Origin: Tanypteryx hageni
Taxonomy: Eukaryota; Arthropoda; Insecta; Odonata; Petaluridae
NCBI GenBank assembly: GCA_028673005.1
Contig: CM054115.1
Span: 9,211,654-9,275,653, forward strand
Length of the DNA: 64,000 bases
Direction: 5' to 3'
In this document: positions 22,070-32,559 of the stretch, in pieces
Layout: every line of letters begins with the position of its first letter
Numbering within the stretch: the first letter of the stretch is position 1
Program-made: the position numbers and the translations under genes
The notes under the pieces: generated by a model
The model's database searches: none
Seen by the model: the letters and a program-made list of their open reading frames with translations, nothing else
Told to the model about the DNA's origin: nothing

Positions 22070-23194
22070 CCAAGAGTTAAAATCGTCGAAATATCCTTTC
22101 CACTTGACAAGATATTTACCTCTACGTTTCAGTATTTTATCAATTTGAAATTCTGTGCCATTTGATAAATTTACTCTAATTACTTGCGGTTCATAAAACG
22201 AACCTTCAATTAATTATCCATTCAAGTCTTCTAATTTGTAAGTGGGAACCAAGTTACCTGCTGTAATTTCTGAGTGGACTTTAAATATTTCCGTCGTATA
22301 ATTAGGAGTATATCCTTTGGTAAAAGACATCTTCTCTTTACTTATTCTTACATGATCTCCAACGTGAAATTTAGGTGAATGTGAACAATCAGTATTTTGT
22401 TTTCGAATTATTCGTTTTCCAACTTCAAATGCATTGATGTCGTTTACTCGAGAAGGTGCAATACCAATGGAGGAATGAACCCAATTGTTATATCCTATTA
22501 CTAATTTCGGTAACACACCAATATAATTGGGTGTATTGAATTTGGTAAAATATTTATACATCTTGGTTTTAAGTGTTCTATTAAATCTTTCAACAACTGC
22601 AGCCTTAACATCTGGATTATGAGTATAATAAAATTTTATATTTTTACGAGCTAAGAAATCTTGAAACTTTTTGTTTATAAACTCTGTTCCTTTATTACTT
22701 TGAAGTTTTAGCGGTTTCCTACCACTGGTTTTAATGATGGAGTTAAAAGCACTTGTTTTTTTCTTTGGAGGAATTACCCAGGCAAATTTCGAAAAGATAT
22801 CGATTACAGTTAAAATGTACTCAAAACCTTTATTATACTTTTTGAAACCCCTCATATCATTTAGATCACATTGCCAAGTCTCATCAATGTAACTAGCATC
22901 ATAGAAATTTCTACAAAAGCGTTTTCGCAGCGGGCGATGTAAAGTATACGCATCTTGCAAATTTAACCAATTTTGAACGCTTTTCTTCGATATTGTTTTA
23001 CCTACACTTTTCCATAATTTGTTTGCCATGGGAAAACTCGCTGGATGTGAAGGGTCATAGAATATTACCGGGAGTACGGAGTCCAAGGTACTTTTTGCCT
23101 TCGTTTTCGAATCGATCGTCTTGGTTCTACGTCCTTTTCTACTTTTTGTGCTTATTTGTCTGCGTGATCTATTCTCTCCTGCATATCGAGCCAT
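22070..23194 (-). pseudogene. Polinton integrase with chromodomain, catalytic Asp lost
   Basis: The main frame (23194-22214, 326 residues) carries an rve-type core. The first Asp lies in WQCDLNDM. The second should be in a QxDKGxEF motif but reads LQSNKGTEF, with Asn replacing Asp. The Glu lies in AAVVERFNRTLK. An SH3-like segment follows (HVGDHVRISKEK). After a TAA at about 22212-22214 the same frame continues through a chromodomain-like block (ILKRRGKYLVKWKGY, then WIKASLVKRL) to about 22070. The lost Asp alone should abolish strand transfer. It lies between two small conserved ORFs and the capsid genes, the normal Polinton order. Confidence 0.8.
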
Positions 23195-23211
23195 TTTTCC
23201 TCTACGTTATC

Positions 23212-23499
23212 TCAATGTGCTTTAAGTTGGTTTGCGAAAATGCTGCTGCTATTACTCTCCAATTTAGGTTTATTCGTTTTCACATTTGAAATATTTACAG
23301 ATAGTGGGTCTTTCCTTTTCGAAACGACATCTAAATACCTATCCAATACACGTCGGTAAAGATGCCATTTATCGACATCATTCATCCCTTTTTTGTTCAA
23401 TATCATACGCATTTCATCATCAAGTTTTAAAATTTGCTGCTCGTTTTGCTCTCTTTCAAAAAGCTCAGGGGTGGCTAGAAGCATTTTTTTCAAACTCAT
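23212..23499 (-). CDS. Small conserved Polinton protein upstream of the integrase
   Basis: ATG near 23499; 95 residues. It reads MSLKKMLLATPELFE, then a helical segment LDDEMRMILNKKGMND with KWHLYRRVLDRYLDVV. A short protein with an LDxEMxxILxxxxLxDxxK pattern recurs beside the integrase in Polintons. Its role is unknown to me; a structural or scaffolding role is only a guess. It ends 18 nt before the integrase frame, so the two may have been one polyprotein or adjacent genes. Confidence 0.5.
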   Translation of the reverse strand: MSLKKMLLATPELFEREQNEQQILKLDDEMRMILNKKGMNDVDKWHLYRRVLDRYLDVVSKRKDPLSVNISNVKTNKPKLESNSSSIFANQLKAH

Positions 23500-23519
23500 T
23501 TTATTATACTTCCTATTAT

Positions 23520-23808
23520 TCCGCTTAAAAGTGAACCGAGAAGCATGGGAAGAAGGCCCCCCTTTTGTATCAATAATTGACGTTTACGTTTTAATGTATT
23601 CTTCTTACAACTTAACAATGTTTTTTAATTTTTCTTTAAATGTAGGACTTATTTTATAATTACCGTTCAAGACATTCAGGCAGCATTCACACGAAGCCTT
23701 TATCAAATTATCGTCAGCCGATTTTAATATTGCCACACGTAACTTTGGGTTTGCTTCCTTTAATGCGTATAGCAAATGTTTGTTAGATTTCAACCTTTTC
23801 ATCGTCAA
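23520..23808 (-). pseudogene. Small Polinton protein with hydrophobic tail, frameshifted
   Basis: The frame starting near 23808 reads MKRLKSNKHLLYALKEANPK, then CECCLNVLNGN, ending KNIVKL and a stop at 23605. In another frame about 20 codons later comes IQKGGLLPMLLGSLLSGIIG, a glycine-rich hydrophobic tail typical of the same small protein in related elements. This implies one frameshift between 23605 and 23580. Function is unknown; the tail suggests membrane or capsid-vertex association, by inference. Confidence 0.5.
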
Positions 23809-24442
23809 TCACATGCTCAGGTGAATGAATAACCGTAACTTCCTCAGGAAAAATAATTGTGCGAAATCTAAGGAGATCATCGGTCTCTTGAGAAAAGTCT
23901 AACACGAAATAACCATTAGACTCAGATTTGATTCTTTATATACTCTCGACAATTCACTTGGATTATCCGGATACACATGTCTCGTTAAATGATCAAACTG
24001 TTGTCAATCACGGGGATTTCGAAAATAACGATATACTTCGAATTTAGAGAAATATTACGCAATTCACGAATCTGATAAACAGCATTTTGAGAAATAAGTA
24101 TAACTGATATGTTAAAATGATGGAACCTTTAGTAAATAACTCGTTAACTTCCTTATTGTAAGCATAATGCATCAAGTCATCAATTATATAAAGAGTAGGA
24201 ATTTTATTAAAATTCTCGAAAGAAGGCACCTGATTTTGAATTTCTAAACCGCGCAAATTAGGTTCACTTCCGGGGCTACAACACCATATCACTCGATCGA
24301 TTCGACCATCGACTAAATTAGGTAAATTTCTTAAAAATCTCTTCACGAATGTCGTCTTACCACAACAGGAAGGACCGGCGCAAATGCAAGTAAACGGATG
24401 TTTCCACCTTAATGACATCTGTAACACTGATTTTCTGCGCAA
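23795..24442 (-). pseudogene. Polinton packaging-type ATPase, frameshifted
   Basis: An ATPase of the FtsK/HerA (A32-like) group, thought to pump DNA into capsids. Likely start is the MSLRWKHPF methionine at about 24418. Walker A is AGPSCCGKTTFVKRF (about 24370) and Walker B is LYIIDDLM (about 24185). The open frame ends at 24044, but the family blocks FNISVILISQNAVY, LNSKYIVIF and YFVLDFSQETDDLLRF appear in other frames, the last near 23850. At least two frameshifts are therefore needed. The N-terminal part is repeated in the chimeric fragment at 24718-24975. Confidence 0.75.
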
Positions 24443-24717
24443 GTCAAATTATAATTTATTATAAACTTTGCAATTTATCAAATCCTTTACAACTTCTAAA
24501 TAAGAAGAAGGAATTTACGAGCACTTTAATCCAAATACTGAAAGATCCTTTTTCCCGCACTGATTACCGAATTTTTAAATTCATTGAATTCGTAAAAAAT
24601 CTTATCCTTGAAAAAATATAACATACCGTTTATATATCTGAATGCGGAATTTAATCTCGAGGGTACACCAGGAAATATTTTAGTAATGATACTATATTGT
24701 TTTGGCTTAAAACTGCA
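24443..24717. other. AT-rich spacer inside the Polinton
   Basis: No motif was found. It separates the ATPase start from the chimeric fragment and may be where an internal deletion or rearrangement occurred. Confidence 0.4.
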
Positions 24718-24975
24718 TTAACACCAGAATAAGTTGCAAATTTTTAACGGGGATTTGGAGAAGGAAGGTTTCACTCCCGAAAGAAAATAATCTGTTATGT
24801 CTTGCGGTCGTTCAATGATATCATACCACTGAGAAGCACTCAAAGAAACTGATCCCTTGTTCACATTCACGAATTTCAATCGCACCTCACCAGAAGAACA
24901 TGGACCCGCACAGATGCAAGTAAATGGGTGTTTCCACTTTACACTCATGGTGCTTAGTGAACAAAAATTTCTCAC
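24718..24975 (-). pseudogene. Chimera of ATPase N-terminus and PC4-like protein
   Basis: The reading starts like the ATPase (MSVKWKHPFTCICAGP, then CSSG, where Walker A should continue) and switches at once to the PC4-like block (KFVNVNKGSVSLSASQWY, ERPQDITDYFLSGVKPSF). The first part parallels 24370-24418 and the second 19166-19285. The junction falls inside the Walker A loop. It is a recombination product between Polinton genes, possibly from two element copies. It cannot encode a working ATPase. Confidence 0.7.
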
Positions 24976-25019
24976 GACAAAAATATTTATTCAAGGATCG
25001 CCTTCAAAGGCTTGGAATT

Positions 25020-25892
25020 TTACAGTTTCCCCACGCTAAGGTCGTCGTCACAAACATAACGTTTGTCGTCAGAAGCACTCAGGGCAACTTTATTCATTTC
25101 TATCGAATAAAGTTTATGCTTTTTACTTTTAATCACATTCATTTTGCGAAATACAACAGAATTATCTCTTAAACAATGTACATAATCATCAAATCTTAAA
25201 CCTATATTGATAACAGCTTTGGTTATTCCTTTTGATTTTTTTTCCTTCGAATCTCTAACTTTTAATGCGTACAATTTGCTCCGCAGTCCTACAAAATGAG
25301 CTATTATCTGTCCGTCACGCTCGTCTTTAAATTTTCCAATCGTCTTTGTATTTTTATCGGAGAAGCAAAGATGGTCCTTTGGAAAGTTAGATGTGTCGTA
25401 AAAGTCCAAGTCAGTCACCATATCTTTGTAAAAGTCATCAGTCCTTACTTCATAAATGAAGCTGTCAGTGTCCATGTAACATAGGTTTAACCCGTCACCG
25501 AATTTAGGCTTAATCATCCGATAGTGAAAAGCATACATCAATGTTTTACTTAATTCTAAAACGGATAATCCTATATAAATAGGTTTATCCATTTTAATTT
25601 TAGATTTTCTCAAGTGAACGATGACTAAGTTTTCATTAATGATCGTTCGGTCGAGGAATGTTGATTTGGATATTAGTTTATCCAATCGTTTTTCATTGGA
25701 AACTAATTCCAAATTTATCATCTTCCTAACGTTCTCCATAGTTTTGCCAAAAGCGGAATTATTCATTAATTTGTAAAAATCCTTTTCAAAATCATTTTCT
25801 GCAATTTTCCTATGTTCAGTGTTTAAATCGATATATGATTTCAACCACGGAGATTGGTTAAATTCAATGACTCGGTGAATTGTCTTGAGTCT
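25020..25892 (-). pseudogene. Polinton DNA polymerase B, C-terminal part
   Basis: The palm region of a protein-primed family B polymerase: HRVIEFNQSPWLKSYIDLN, motif B as KLMNNSAFGKTMENV, and motif C as CYMDTDSFIYEV with both metal-binding Asp. It continues to an apparent end at 25020. The first about 22 residues of the open frame (25895-25961) do not belong to the polymerase; they are the inverted repeat of the transposon inserted at 25895. The rest of the gene continues at 28905-29346 and 33719-35546. The tail after YVCDDD may be truncated. Confidence 0.85.
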
Positions 25893-25894
25893 TA

Positions 25895-28353
25895 AACACA
25901 ATACCGCCGCCGAGTTTTTCCTCCTCCTTCGTTTCCTTGCCGCCATAAATACCTTTCCCACCCCCGAATGCTAGGCACAGTGACCTCTGCAGTCGACGCG
26001 TCTTCAAACAATAAACCTACCCTTTCACCCGTTCCACCACATGTGCGCCTAACGGTGGTTTTTCGAAAATTTTACAACCCCATCCTCTTACTTACTCTTG
26101 AGTATTTCCAAGGGTTTGAATAGGATGCTTCAGTTCACTATGTTCTGTTGAATATATCGGAGTGTTGAAAATTTTCTCTTGCCTGCGTGTGCTTATAACC
26201 CGAGGAAAGAACGGATTCATAATTTTTTATATCATTTAAGTAGATGTGTATGTCTTTCGGAATTTCACTCACTAGTGTTCTTTAATTAAACATTTTCTTA
26301 AATCAATGTACTGATATTGCGTGAGCCTCTTGACATGGATTCCCGCCCGGGAACCTCTTCGGGAAGTCCTCTGTCTTTTTCTTTGGAAGATGATATGGAA
26401 AGACAAAATTTGTTTGCTGATGCTTTTCATCACTGTGGCCAACTTCTTCGAGAAAGAGGTCTCATTTCAGGAGGTCCTAATGAAGTATTCTCTGAATGCG
26501 CCACTGCTGTTGGGTTAGAAATGTTCCATCGGATTGTGGGCATGATGGATGAAATGGTTTTCGCTTCAGAAGACGACCTCGTAGGGGAAAATGATCCGGA
26601 TACAACGGAATTACACGAGGAAGTGGCGTCCGAGACAGAGGATGACGAAGTCGAAGATAAGTGTTCTTCTTCAAGTGATGCTGTTTACGATCCATCGCCA
26701 AAGAAGAGGAGGAGTATTTCTTTAGAGACTAAGGTGAATGCTGTGACAATGGCGAAAATGCATCCAAACTGGTCGCTCAAGTCTCTACGTGCTCGAGTGA
26801 CTCGTCGTATCACGCTTCTTTCCAATATAGCATCCTGGGAGAAAGACAGAGTCAGGGGGAACGAAGAGGGATAAATGGGAAGTGATTGACAGGTGGACTT
26901 ACGATAGATTTTGCGAAGCGAGAGCTAAAGGTGAGCATGTTAATACAAGAATGCTTCAGCAGTGGGGTATGGCAGCAGCCTTTCAATTCTTAACAAACAA
27001 CTTCAAATTTGAAGCATCCCCAGGGTGGATCGTTCGGTTCATGAGGAAACATGGAATTTGACAAAAAAAAGTCACGAGATACGTGAGCGGTAAAGAGAAA
27101 GCATCCGCCAGAGAGATAATGGAAGCTGCGCTCCGTATCCAAGAGCAAAGCAAGAAAGTGATTCCGAATTTTGAACCGAAGGTAATAATAAATACTGATC
27201 AAACAGGCTGCGAATACAGGACACCAATCAGGCGCACGCTCTCTCATCGAGGCGAAAAATCCACTGAATTGTGTGTCAGTCAATTAAATAAAATGACTCA
27301 TTCATACACAGCCCAGTATAGTGTGACGTACAGCGGAGAACTGTTACCAAAAGTATTTATTTGTCTTCAGGAAGTATCGGCACGGTTTGGGCCAAGAGTG
27401 AGAGTTGAAGTAGAAGATTCAATGAACCGCTTTAAAAATGTGTTTGTGACATGCACAAAGTCAGGGAAGCTTCACACTTCCACATTTGAAATGTATTTGG
27501 ATGAAATTTTGTGACCATATGTGAACAATCAAAAGTTCCTTTTATTTATAGACTCTTGGGCTGGACAGACGAATCAGGCTCTTTATGATGAGCGGTTTAT
27601 GAATGACGAAAATGAGCCTACTTGCACTATCAAGGTGATACCGCCAAATTGCACCCCTATATGCCAACCTCTTGATGTTTACTTTTATAGACAAGTGAAA
27701 CTGTTTATTTCGCGCATTCAGAATGCTACATTTCTTTTACGAGAGAAACGGGACTTAACGAATCGAATGGATATGATAAAAATCCATGCATTAATTCAGT
27801 CACAATTATCTACTCCGGTATTTAAACCGATGTTAAAATATGCATGGTTTGCCTCCAAACTGTCTAATGAGCGGGAGATTTTCCTTAATGTAAAGCAAGT
27901 CGTATTTCCACAAGAAATATTGAAATCAAAGTGCAGTTGTGGAGAGGAAGGTTTCGCCTGTTGTTCGTGGTGCAGAAAAATATTTTGTTTCCCTTGCCTT
28001 TACGATAATTACCATCCAAAAGATTGCGAGTTAATGCCAAACGAATAAGAAAATAGATAAGAGAGAAAATGTGAAATAAAAATATTAAAATACTGATAAA
28101 ATGTTGTTTATTTTTTAAAACCTAAAAATACATTTTTCCAAAACCTTGGAGTAGCGGCGGTAAGAACAGGGGTAGTGAAATTTCCAAAAAACCACCGTTA
28201 GGCACACATATGGTGGAACGGGTGAAAGGGTAGGTATTGTTTGAAGACGCGTCGACTGCAGCGGTCACTGTGCCTAGCATTCGGGGGTGGGAAAGATATT
28301 TATGGCGGCAAGGAAACGAAGGAGGAGGAAAAACTCGGCAGCGGTATTGTGTT
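25895..28353 (+). mobile_element. DDE transposon with ~190-bp inverted repeats, TA-flanked
   Basis: The left arm (25895-26081) and the right arm (28168-28353) are inverted and over most of their length nearly identical: AACACAATACCGC at the tip, then a stretch with CCCACCCCCGAATGCTAGGC and ACGCGTCTTCAAACAATA, ending near CCTAACGGTGGTTTTT. TA dinucleotides flank both ends (25893-25894, 28354-28355), as in the Tc1/mariner/pogo/IS630 superfamily. It interrupts polymerase B of the Polinton. Length is 2459 bp. It encodes one transposase on the plus strand. Confidence 0.85.
26335..28048 (+). pseudogene. pogo/IS630-like DDE transposase with Cys-rich tail
   Basis: ATG at 26335 (MDSRPGTSSGSPLSF). An acidic N-terminus is followed by SISLETKVNAVTMAKMHPNW, a helix-turn-helix-like region. 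The frame shifts near 26857 and there are TGA codons at about 27059 and at 27512-27514, where family pattern expects sense codons. Catalytic Asp 1 is in IINTDQTGCEYR, Asp 2 in LLFIDSWAGQTNQALY and Asp 3 in CTPICQPLDVYFYRQ. The C-terminus is a Cys/His cluster (CSCGEEGFACCSWC, then FCFPCLYDNYHPKDC), probably zinc-binding. Three lesions make it inactive. I know similar arthropod proteins but cannot name the family precisely. Confidence 0.75.
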
Positions 28354-28355
28354 TA

Positions 28356-28904
28356 TCGTCACATCGGAAAGACGCTCTACGATACGTTTAAAGTGTCCTC
28401 CAACCGACGCTACGCGGAGATATTGTAGTCATAGCAGTAGTTTTGTACTTGAGATGCGGAAAGTTTGAAGCAAATGTTTTGTGTACTTCAGCTTTTGGCA
28501 GAATAATTTTTCATTTGAAGTAATGAAAAGTGCGGAGAAAAAGCATGAGAAAGTGAGGAAAACCGTTTCTATTGAAAAATCTGAATATTCATTAAAAGCG
28601 TATTAAAATTTAAAAAACTGTTAAAAGAATCAAAATCATCGCGCTTTGCACGTTTGTAGAAAAAATAAAGTGGAAGAAAAAAGAAAAAAAATAATCATCG
28701 AGACCCGAACCTTCGATCTTTGCGATCCCTAGGCTTTGACGATAAGCACTACACCAGTAACGCCGCTTGGATATGGAGTTATACATTATGCAGTTATTTG
28801 CACCACAAATTTTCAAATGCAATTTCTGCAAAAACTACCGAGGACTAGCCGACTGCCGAATTTCATCAAAATCTCAGGTGCACTTATTGAATGGTTCCTT
28901 CGTT
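28356..28904. other. Insert between polymerase segments, with tRNA-like unit
   Basis: After the transposon end at 28355 the polymerase reading does not resume until 28905, so about 550 bp of foreign sequence lies here. It contains a tRNA-like unit (28692-28766, minus) and no protein motif. It is probably a SINE insertion or part of the target rearrangement. Confidence 0.5.
28692..28766 (-). repeat. tRNA-like SINE head
   Basis: The minus strand has an A-box-like TGGTGTAGTGCTTATCG and, 28 nt later, a B-box-like GGTTCGGGTCTC. The spacing matches a tRNA but the stems are imperfect, so a SINE head is more likely than a tRNA gene. It is a different family from the SINE at 636-795. Confidence 0.5.
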
Positions 28905-29346
28905 AGTCCAAGAGATAGAGCCTGTTTTAGGTTTACGTAGTGGATAACATACTTTGTCTTATCGTCTAGAGCCGTCAACAGTTTTGTATGCTTACCACCT
29001 GGAGGAATTTTATCTTCAGGACATAAGGGAAGATCGTTGTGGAGTTCAGCCGGATATTCTAAATCGACTTCTAAAATGTAACCTTTTGAATGATCATCTG
29101 AAATAGAAGTTACGTTAAAATTTTGAATTTCCTCCCGTTCAAGCCAACGAAATCCACTATGGGCTAGGTAATTTCTCATTGCCCAGCCATAGAGGTTGTT
29201 GGCATCTAAATAAGCAATATATCGAGATTCAATATCTGGATTAAAATTATCTAGATACTTGTTATTGGCCTCAGAATACCTTTTCATGCACTGACTGATT
29301 CCACCACGAATACCCTTCTCTACCATCAAAATTATGTCATAGTCAT
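28905..29346 (-). pseudogene. Polinton DNA polymerase B, middle part
   Basis: The reading starts NDYDIILMVEKGIRGGISQC, continues with motif A as IAYLDANNLYGWAM (metal-binding Asp; equivalent of the DxxSLYPS motif) and KYVIHYVNLKQALSLGL, then leaves the polymerase pattern at about 28905. It is open throughout. The right end abuts the 3' tail of the LINE inserted at 29347. The missing preceding residues are found beyond the LINE at 33719, so the insertion is clean. Confidence 0.85.
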
Positions 29347-29685
29347 TCATTATTATTATTATTATTTATTTTTAATTCCATAAAAATTGCGTACACAAAG
29401 CATTACAATTGTCAGGAGCCGTCATAGAGGACATTCACAACATATATATATACTATGGGAGTTACATATCAAAACAAACATACAAAAAGTACAGAGTGAG
29501 TACATAATACATATGCTACATTTTCTTATATGTTCTATGTTTCATATTTGATAATTGTGCAACTAGCCTTCATCAAAAATCATCATATATATTTGAAAGT
29601 AAGAAAACATATTAAAACTACAATCTCAAAATACAGCAATATTTAAATATAAAACAAATAAATTACTTCTTAGAGTTTCTTCCTG

Positions 29686-32559
29686 TTACATGTTTTTGGA
29701 GTAGCATACATCAATAAATTCTTCCACTGAGTAAAAAGCATTCTCCAGTAGAAATTTGTACATTTTGTTCTTAAAGTCTTTTTCTGATCTGCTAGACTTA
29801 AGGTTGGGAGATAAAATATTAAACCATTGAATACCTTTATATTTGGGTAAGCTTTCATACAATTTTAGTCTATGTTGGATAAGACGGTAAGAGGAATTGC
29901 CTCTAGTGAAGTGTTCATGGACATCTTTATTAGATATTATATCATCCAAAGTAGTTAAATATAGCAATGTCCTATATATTACAATGGAGGGGAGTGTCAG
30001 TAGTTTAAGGTCAACAAAAGCCTGCCTACATGTTTGTTTCAGGGGTAAGTTTGCTATATAGCATATTGCTTTCTTTTGTAAAATGAAAAGATTCTGTAAA
30101 TTTGTTTTACTAGTGTGCCCCCATAATTCAATTCCATAGACAAGGTATGGGTAAATCAGTCCAAAATAAGCAGTTTTCATAACTCCTTGTGTACAGCGAT
30201 ATTTTAGGTTCCTTAAGACGTAAAGATTTCTGCTAACTTTATGCGATATTTCATCTATATGGTAATTCCAGCTTAGTTTTTCATCAATAATTAAACCAAG
30301 AAATTTTGTGCAGTGGTTTTTCATTATCATGATATCTCCTACAAAGTAGCTATTTTCTGAGTCATATAAGCGTGGGGAGAATTCTATAAAGCATGATTTT
30401 TCAGTGTTTATTGTGAGAAGGTTTTCATTATAATATTGTGCAATGCTGTTTAAGACAACATTTCCCTTTATTTCCAGTTGAGAGTACAGCTTATCAGCTA
30501 TTGTGATAGAAGTATCATCCGCATACAAAATTATAGTCCCATCATTAATAACAGATTGGATGTCATTTATATATAATAAGAAGAGCAAGGGCCCAAGAAT
30601 TGAGCCTTGGGGAACTCCATTGGTAGCAGTGAGATTAGATGACATAATATGCCCCTGGCATGTCTGTAGTTTTGTTACCTGCATTCGGTTTGTTAAGTAA
30701 GATTTGATGAGACTATGGGCTTGACCTCTTATTCCAAAATTTTCTAGTTTTTCAAGTAGTATGTCAAAATTTACGCAGTCAAAAGCTTTTGATAGATCCA
30801 AGAAGATACCAGTGGAGTTATTTCCTTGATCAATATTGCTGATAATTTTTTCCAGAAGGGTGATTGCCGCAGTAGTGGTAGATTTGCCCTTTATGAATCC
30901 ATGTTGGGTGCTACAGATTATGTTATGCCGTTTGAGGAAAGGTGTGAGTCTATTCAGCAGTATTTTTTCAAATATTTTGGAAAAACATGATATCAGAGAT
31001 ATGGGCCTGTAGTTCGCTACATCCCTTTTGTCACCCTTTTTATAAATTGGATGAATTACAGATATTTTGAGAGCATTTGGAAAGATTCCTTCTTCAAAGG
31101 CTTTGTTAATGGTGTTAGATAAAGGAGAGGCAATGGATGATGCACATGCTTTTATGGCAGTAATAGGAATACCATCATATCCTGCAGAATTTTTTGCTTT
31201 CATGTTTTTAATTATGCTTTTGACCTCTGTGTCATTAGTTGGAAAGAGGTAGATACTTTGAGCAACTCTATTATTCAAGAAATGTTTATCCCTTGAAGTG
31301 TTAGGTAGTTTTTTGGATATTTTTGCAGCCATTGTTTTGAAAAAACTATTGAAATAATTTGCAATTTCCATTGGATCATTGATGGTGGCTTTATTGATAC
31401 ATATTTCAGTGGGGGAGGAAGTTGGTGTTTCCTTTCCTCTGGCCTGATTAATAATATTCCATGTACTTTTACTAATATTATTCGAGTTTAGGATATAGGC
31501 ATCATTGTATTTCTTTTTAGTTGTTAACACTAAATTATCATAAAACTTTTTGTAATTTGAAAATTCATGTTTACTATTAATGTCTCTATTTGATAAATAT
31601 ATTTGTTCAAGATGGCAAAGCTCTGCCCTGGCTTTTCTGATTGAAGCATCAATCCAGTTACTTTTTTTTGTTATTTTATTCCATTTTTTTACAGTTGTGA
31701 TAGGGCAACTGAGGTTGAACCAGTAGGAGAAGGTTTCAATGAGATTATTATATTTGTCATCTGCTGTATTATTGAGTGTCACACCAGACCATTCTTCATT
31801 CATTGTTAAATTTTGAAGGCGCATTAGGTTTTCTTTCTTACAGTTATGCACTTTAAATGGTACGTAATGCGGTGGGCTTACTAAATTTTGATATAAGTTT
31901 ATGCTAATTTTTATAGCTAAATGATCAGATAGTGAGGAATGAATTACTAGAGAGGTGAATGCAGAAGGATTTAGATCAGTTAAAATATTATCTATACAGG
32001 TAGCTGTGATATTTGTTATCCTTGTAGGTGAAGATATGGTATGTTTTAAGCCAAATAGTTCAATAAATGAGATAAATTTTTTACTGTTTCTTGTATTTTC
32101 CAATATATTTACATTAAAGTCACCAATAATAATCAATTTACTCTTTAATTTTGGCTGCATGTTTTCGATTATTTGTGTTAGTTGGTTCAGGCAGAGATCA
32201 ATATTACCACTAGGGGGGCGATATATTCCTAGGATATACATTGTATTATTATTTCTTGGGGTGAGTTTTATGCCTGTAATTTCAATGTTTTCCTGGTCTG
32301 AAAATCTATCCAGTTCTAAGTTGTCTATATGAATTTGCAATTTACTATTGACAAGTATTATAACACCTCCACCTTTTTTTCCTTTTCTGCAGCTGACTGC
32401 ACCTAATTTCATTTTGGACAATATGTTACGATGTGTTTGTTCTAGTTTTAACCCATGTTCACTGAGTACCAAAATATCAGGGGTTTCTTCTTCAATAAAA
32501 ACCTCGAGCTGATCAATTTTATTGCCCATACCTTGGATGTTTTGATGTATTACATTTAG
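29686..32559 (-). CDS. LINE ORF2: endonuclease and reverse transcriptase
   Basis: This protein nicks the target and reverse-transcribes the element RNA. From the codon after the ORF1 stop it reads LNVIHQNIQGMGNK, whose Asn in QNIQG is the first active-site residue of AP-type endonucleases. Further endonuclease motifs are GGGVIILV, IYRPPSG, IIGDFNVN, SPTRITN and LSDHLAI. The reverse transcriptase has SAGYDGIPI, NYRPISLIS, FIKGKSTTTA, FLDLSKAFDCV, GVPQGSILGPLLF and ILYADDTSI (the catalytic YADD). A C-terminal region follows, ending FYSVEEFIDV. The first in-frame ATG (32529) lies after the catalytic Asn, so the true product must begin upstream (see finding on UGA CUA). No internal stop in about 947 codons after that ATG. 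Confidence 0.9.
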   Translation of the reverse strand, partial: LNVIHQNIQGMGNKIDQLEVFIEEETPDILVLSEHGLKLEQTHRNILSKMKLGAVSCRKGKKGGGVIILVNSKLQIHIDNLELDRFSDQENIEITGIKLTPRNNNTMYILGIYRPPSGNIDLCLNQLTQIIENMQPKLKSKLIIIGDFNVNILENTRNSKKFISFIELFGLKHTISSPTRITNITATCIDNILTDLNPSAFTSLVIHSSLSDHLAIKISINLYQNLVSPPHYVPFKVHNCKKENLMRLQNLTMNEEWSGVTLNNTADDKYNNLIETFSYWFNLSCPITTVKKWNKITKKSNWIDASIRKARAELCHLEQIYLSNRDINSKHEFSNYKKFYDNLVLTTKKKYNDAYILNSNNISKSTWNIINQARGKETPTSSPTEICINKATINDPMEIANYFNSFFKTMAAKISKKLPNTSRDKHFLNNRVAQSIYLFPTNDTEVKSIIKNMKAKNSAGYDGIPITAIKACASSIASPLSNTINKAFEEGIFPNALKISVIHPIYKKGDKRDVANYRPISLISCFSKIFEKILLNRLTPFLKRHNIICSTQHGFIKGKSTTTAAITLLEKIISNIDQGNNSTGIFLDLSKAFDCVNFDILLEKLENFGIRGQAHSLIKSYLTNRMQVTKLQTCQGHIMSSNLTATNGVPQGSILGPLLFLLYINDIQSVINDGTIILYADDTSITIADKLYSQLEIKGNVVLNSIAQYYNENLLTINTEKSCFIEFSPRLYDSENSYFVGDIMIMKNHCTKFLGLIIDEKLSWNYHIDEISHKVSRNLYVLRNLKYRCTQGVMKTAYFGLIYPYLVYGIELWGHTSKTNLQNLFILQKKAICYIANLPLKQTCRQAFVDLKLLTLPSIVIYRTLLYLTTLDDIISNKDVHEHFTRGNSSYRLIQHRLKLYESLPKYKGIQWFNILSPNLKSSRSEKDFKNKMYKFLLENAFYSVEEFIDVCYSKNM

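Noticed and set aside
25893..25961. Arg/Lys-rich N-terminus of the polymerase segment (RKRRRRKN)
   Set aside because: Encoded by the inserted element's terminal repeat, not by the polymerase.
28237..28468. Short plus-strand frames at the DDE element's right arm
   Set aside because: They translate the inverted repeat; the left arm gives the antisense counterpart fused to polymerase B.
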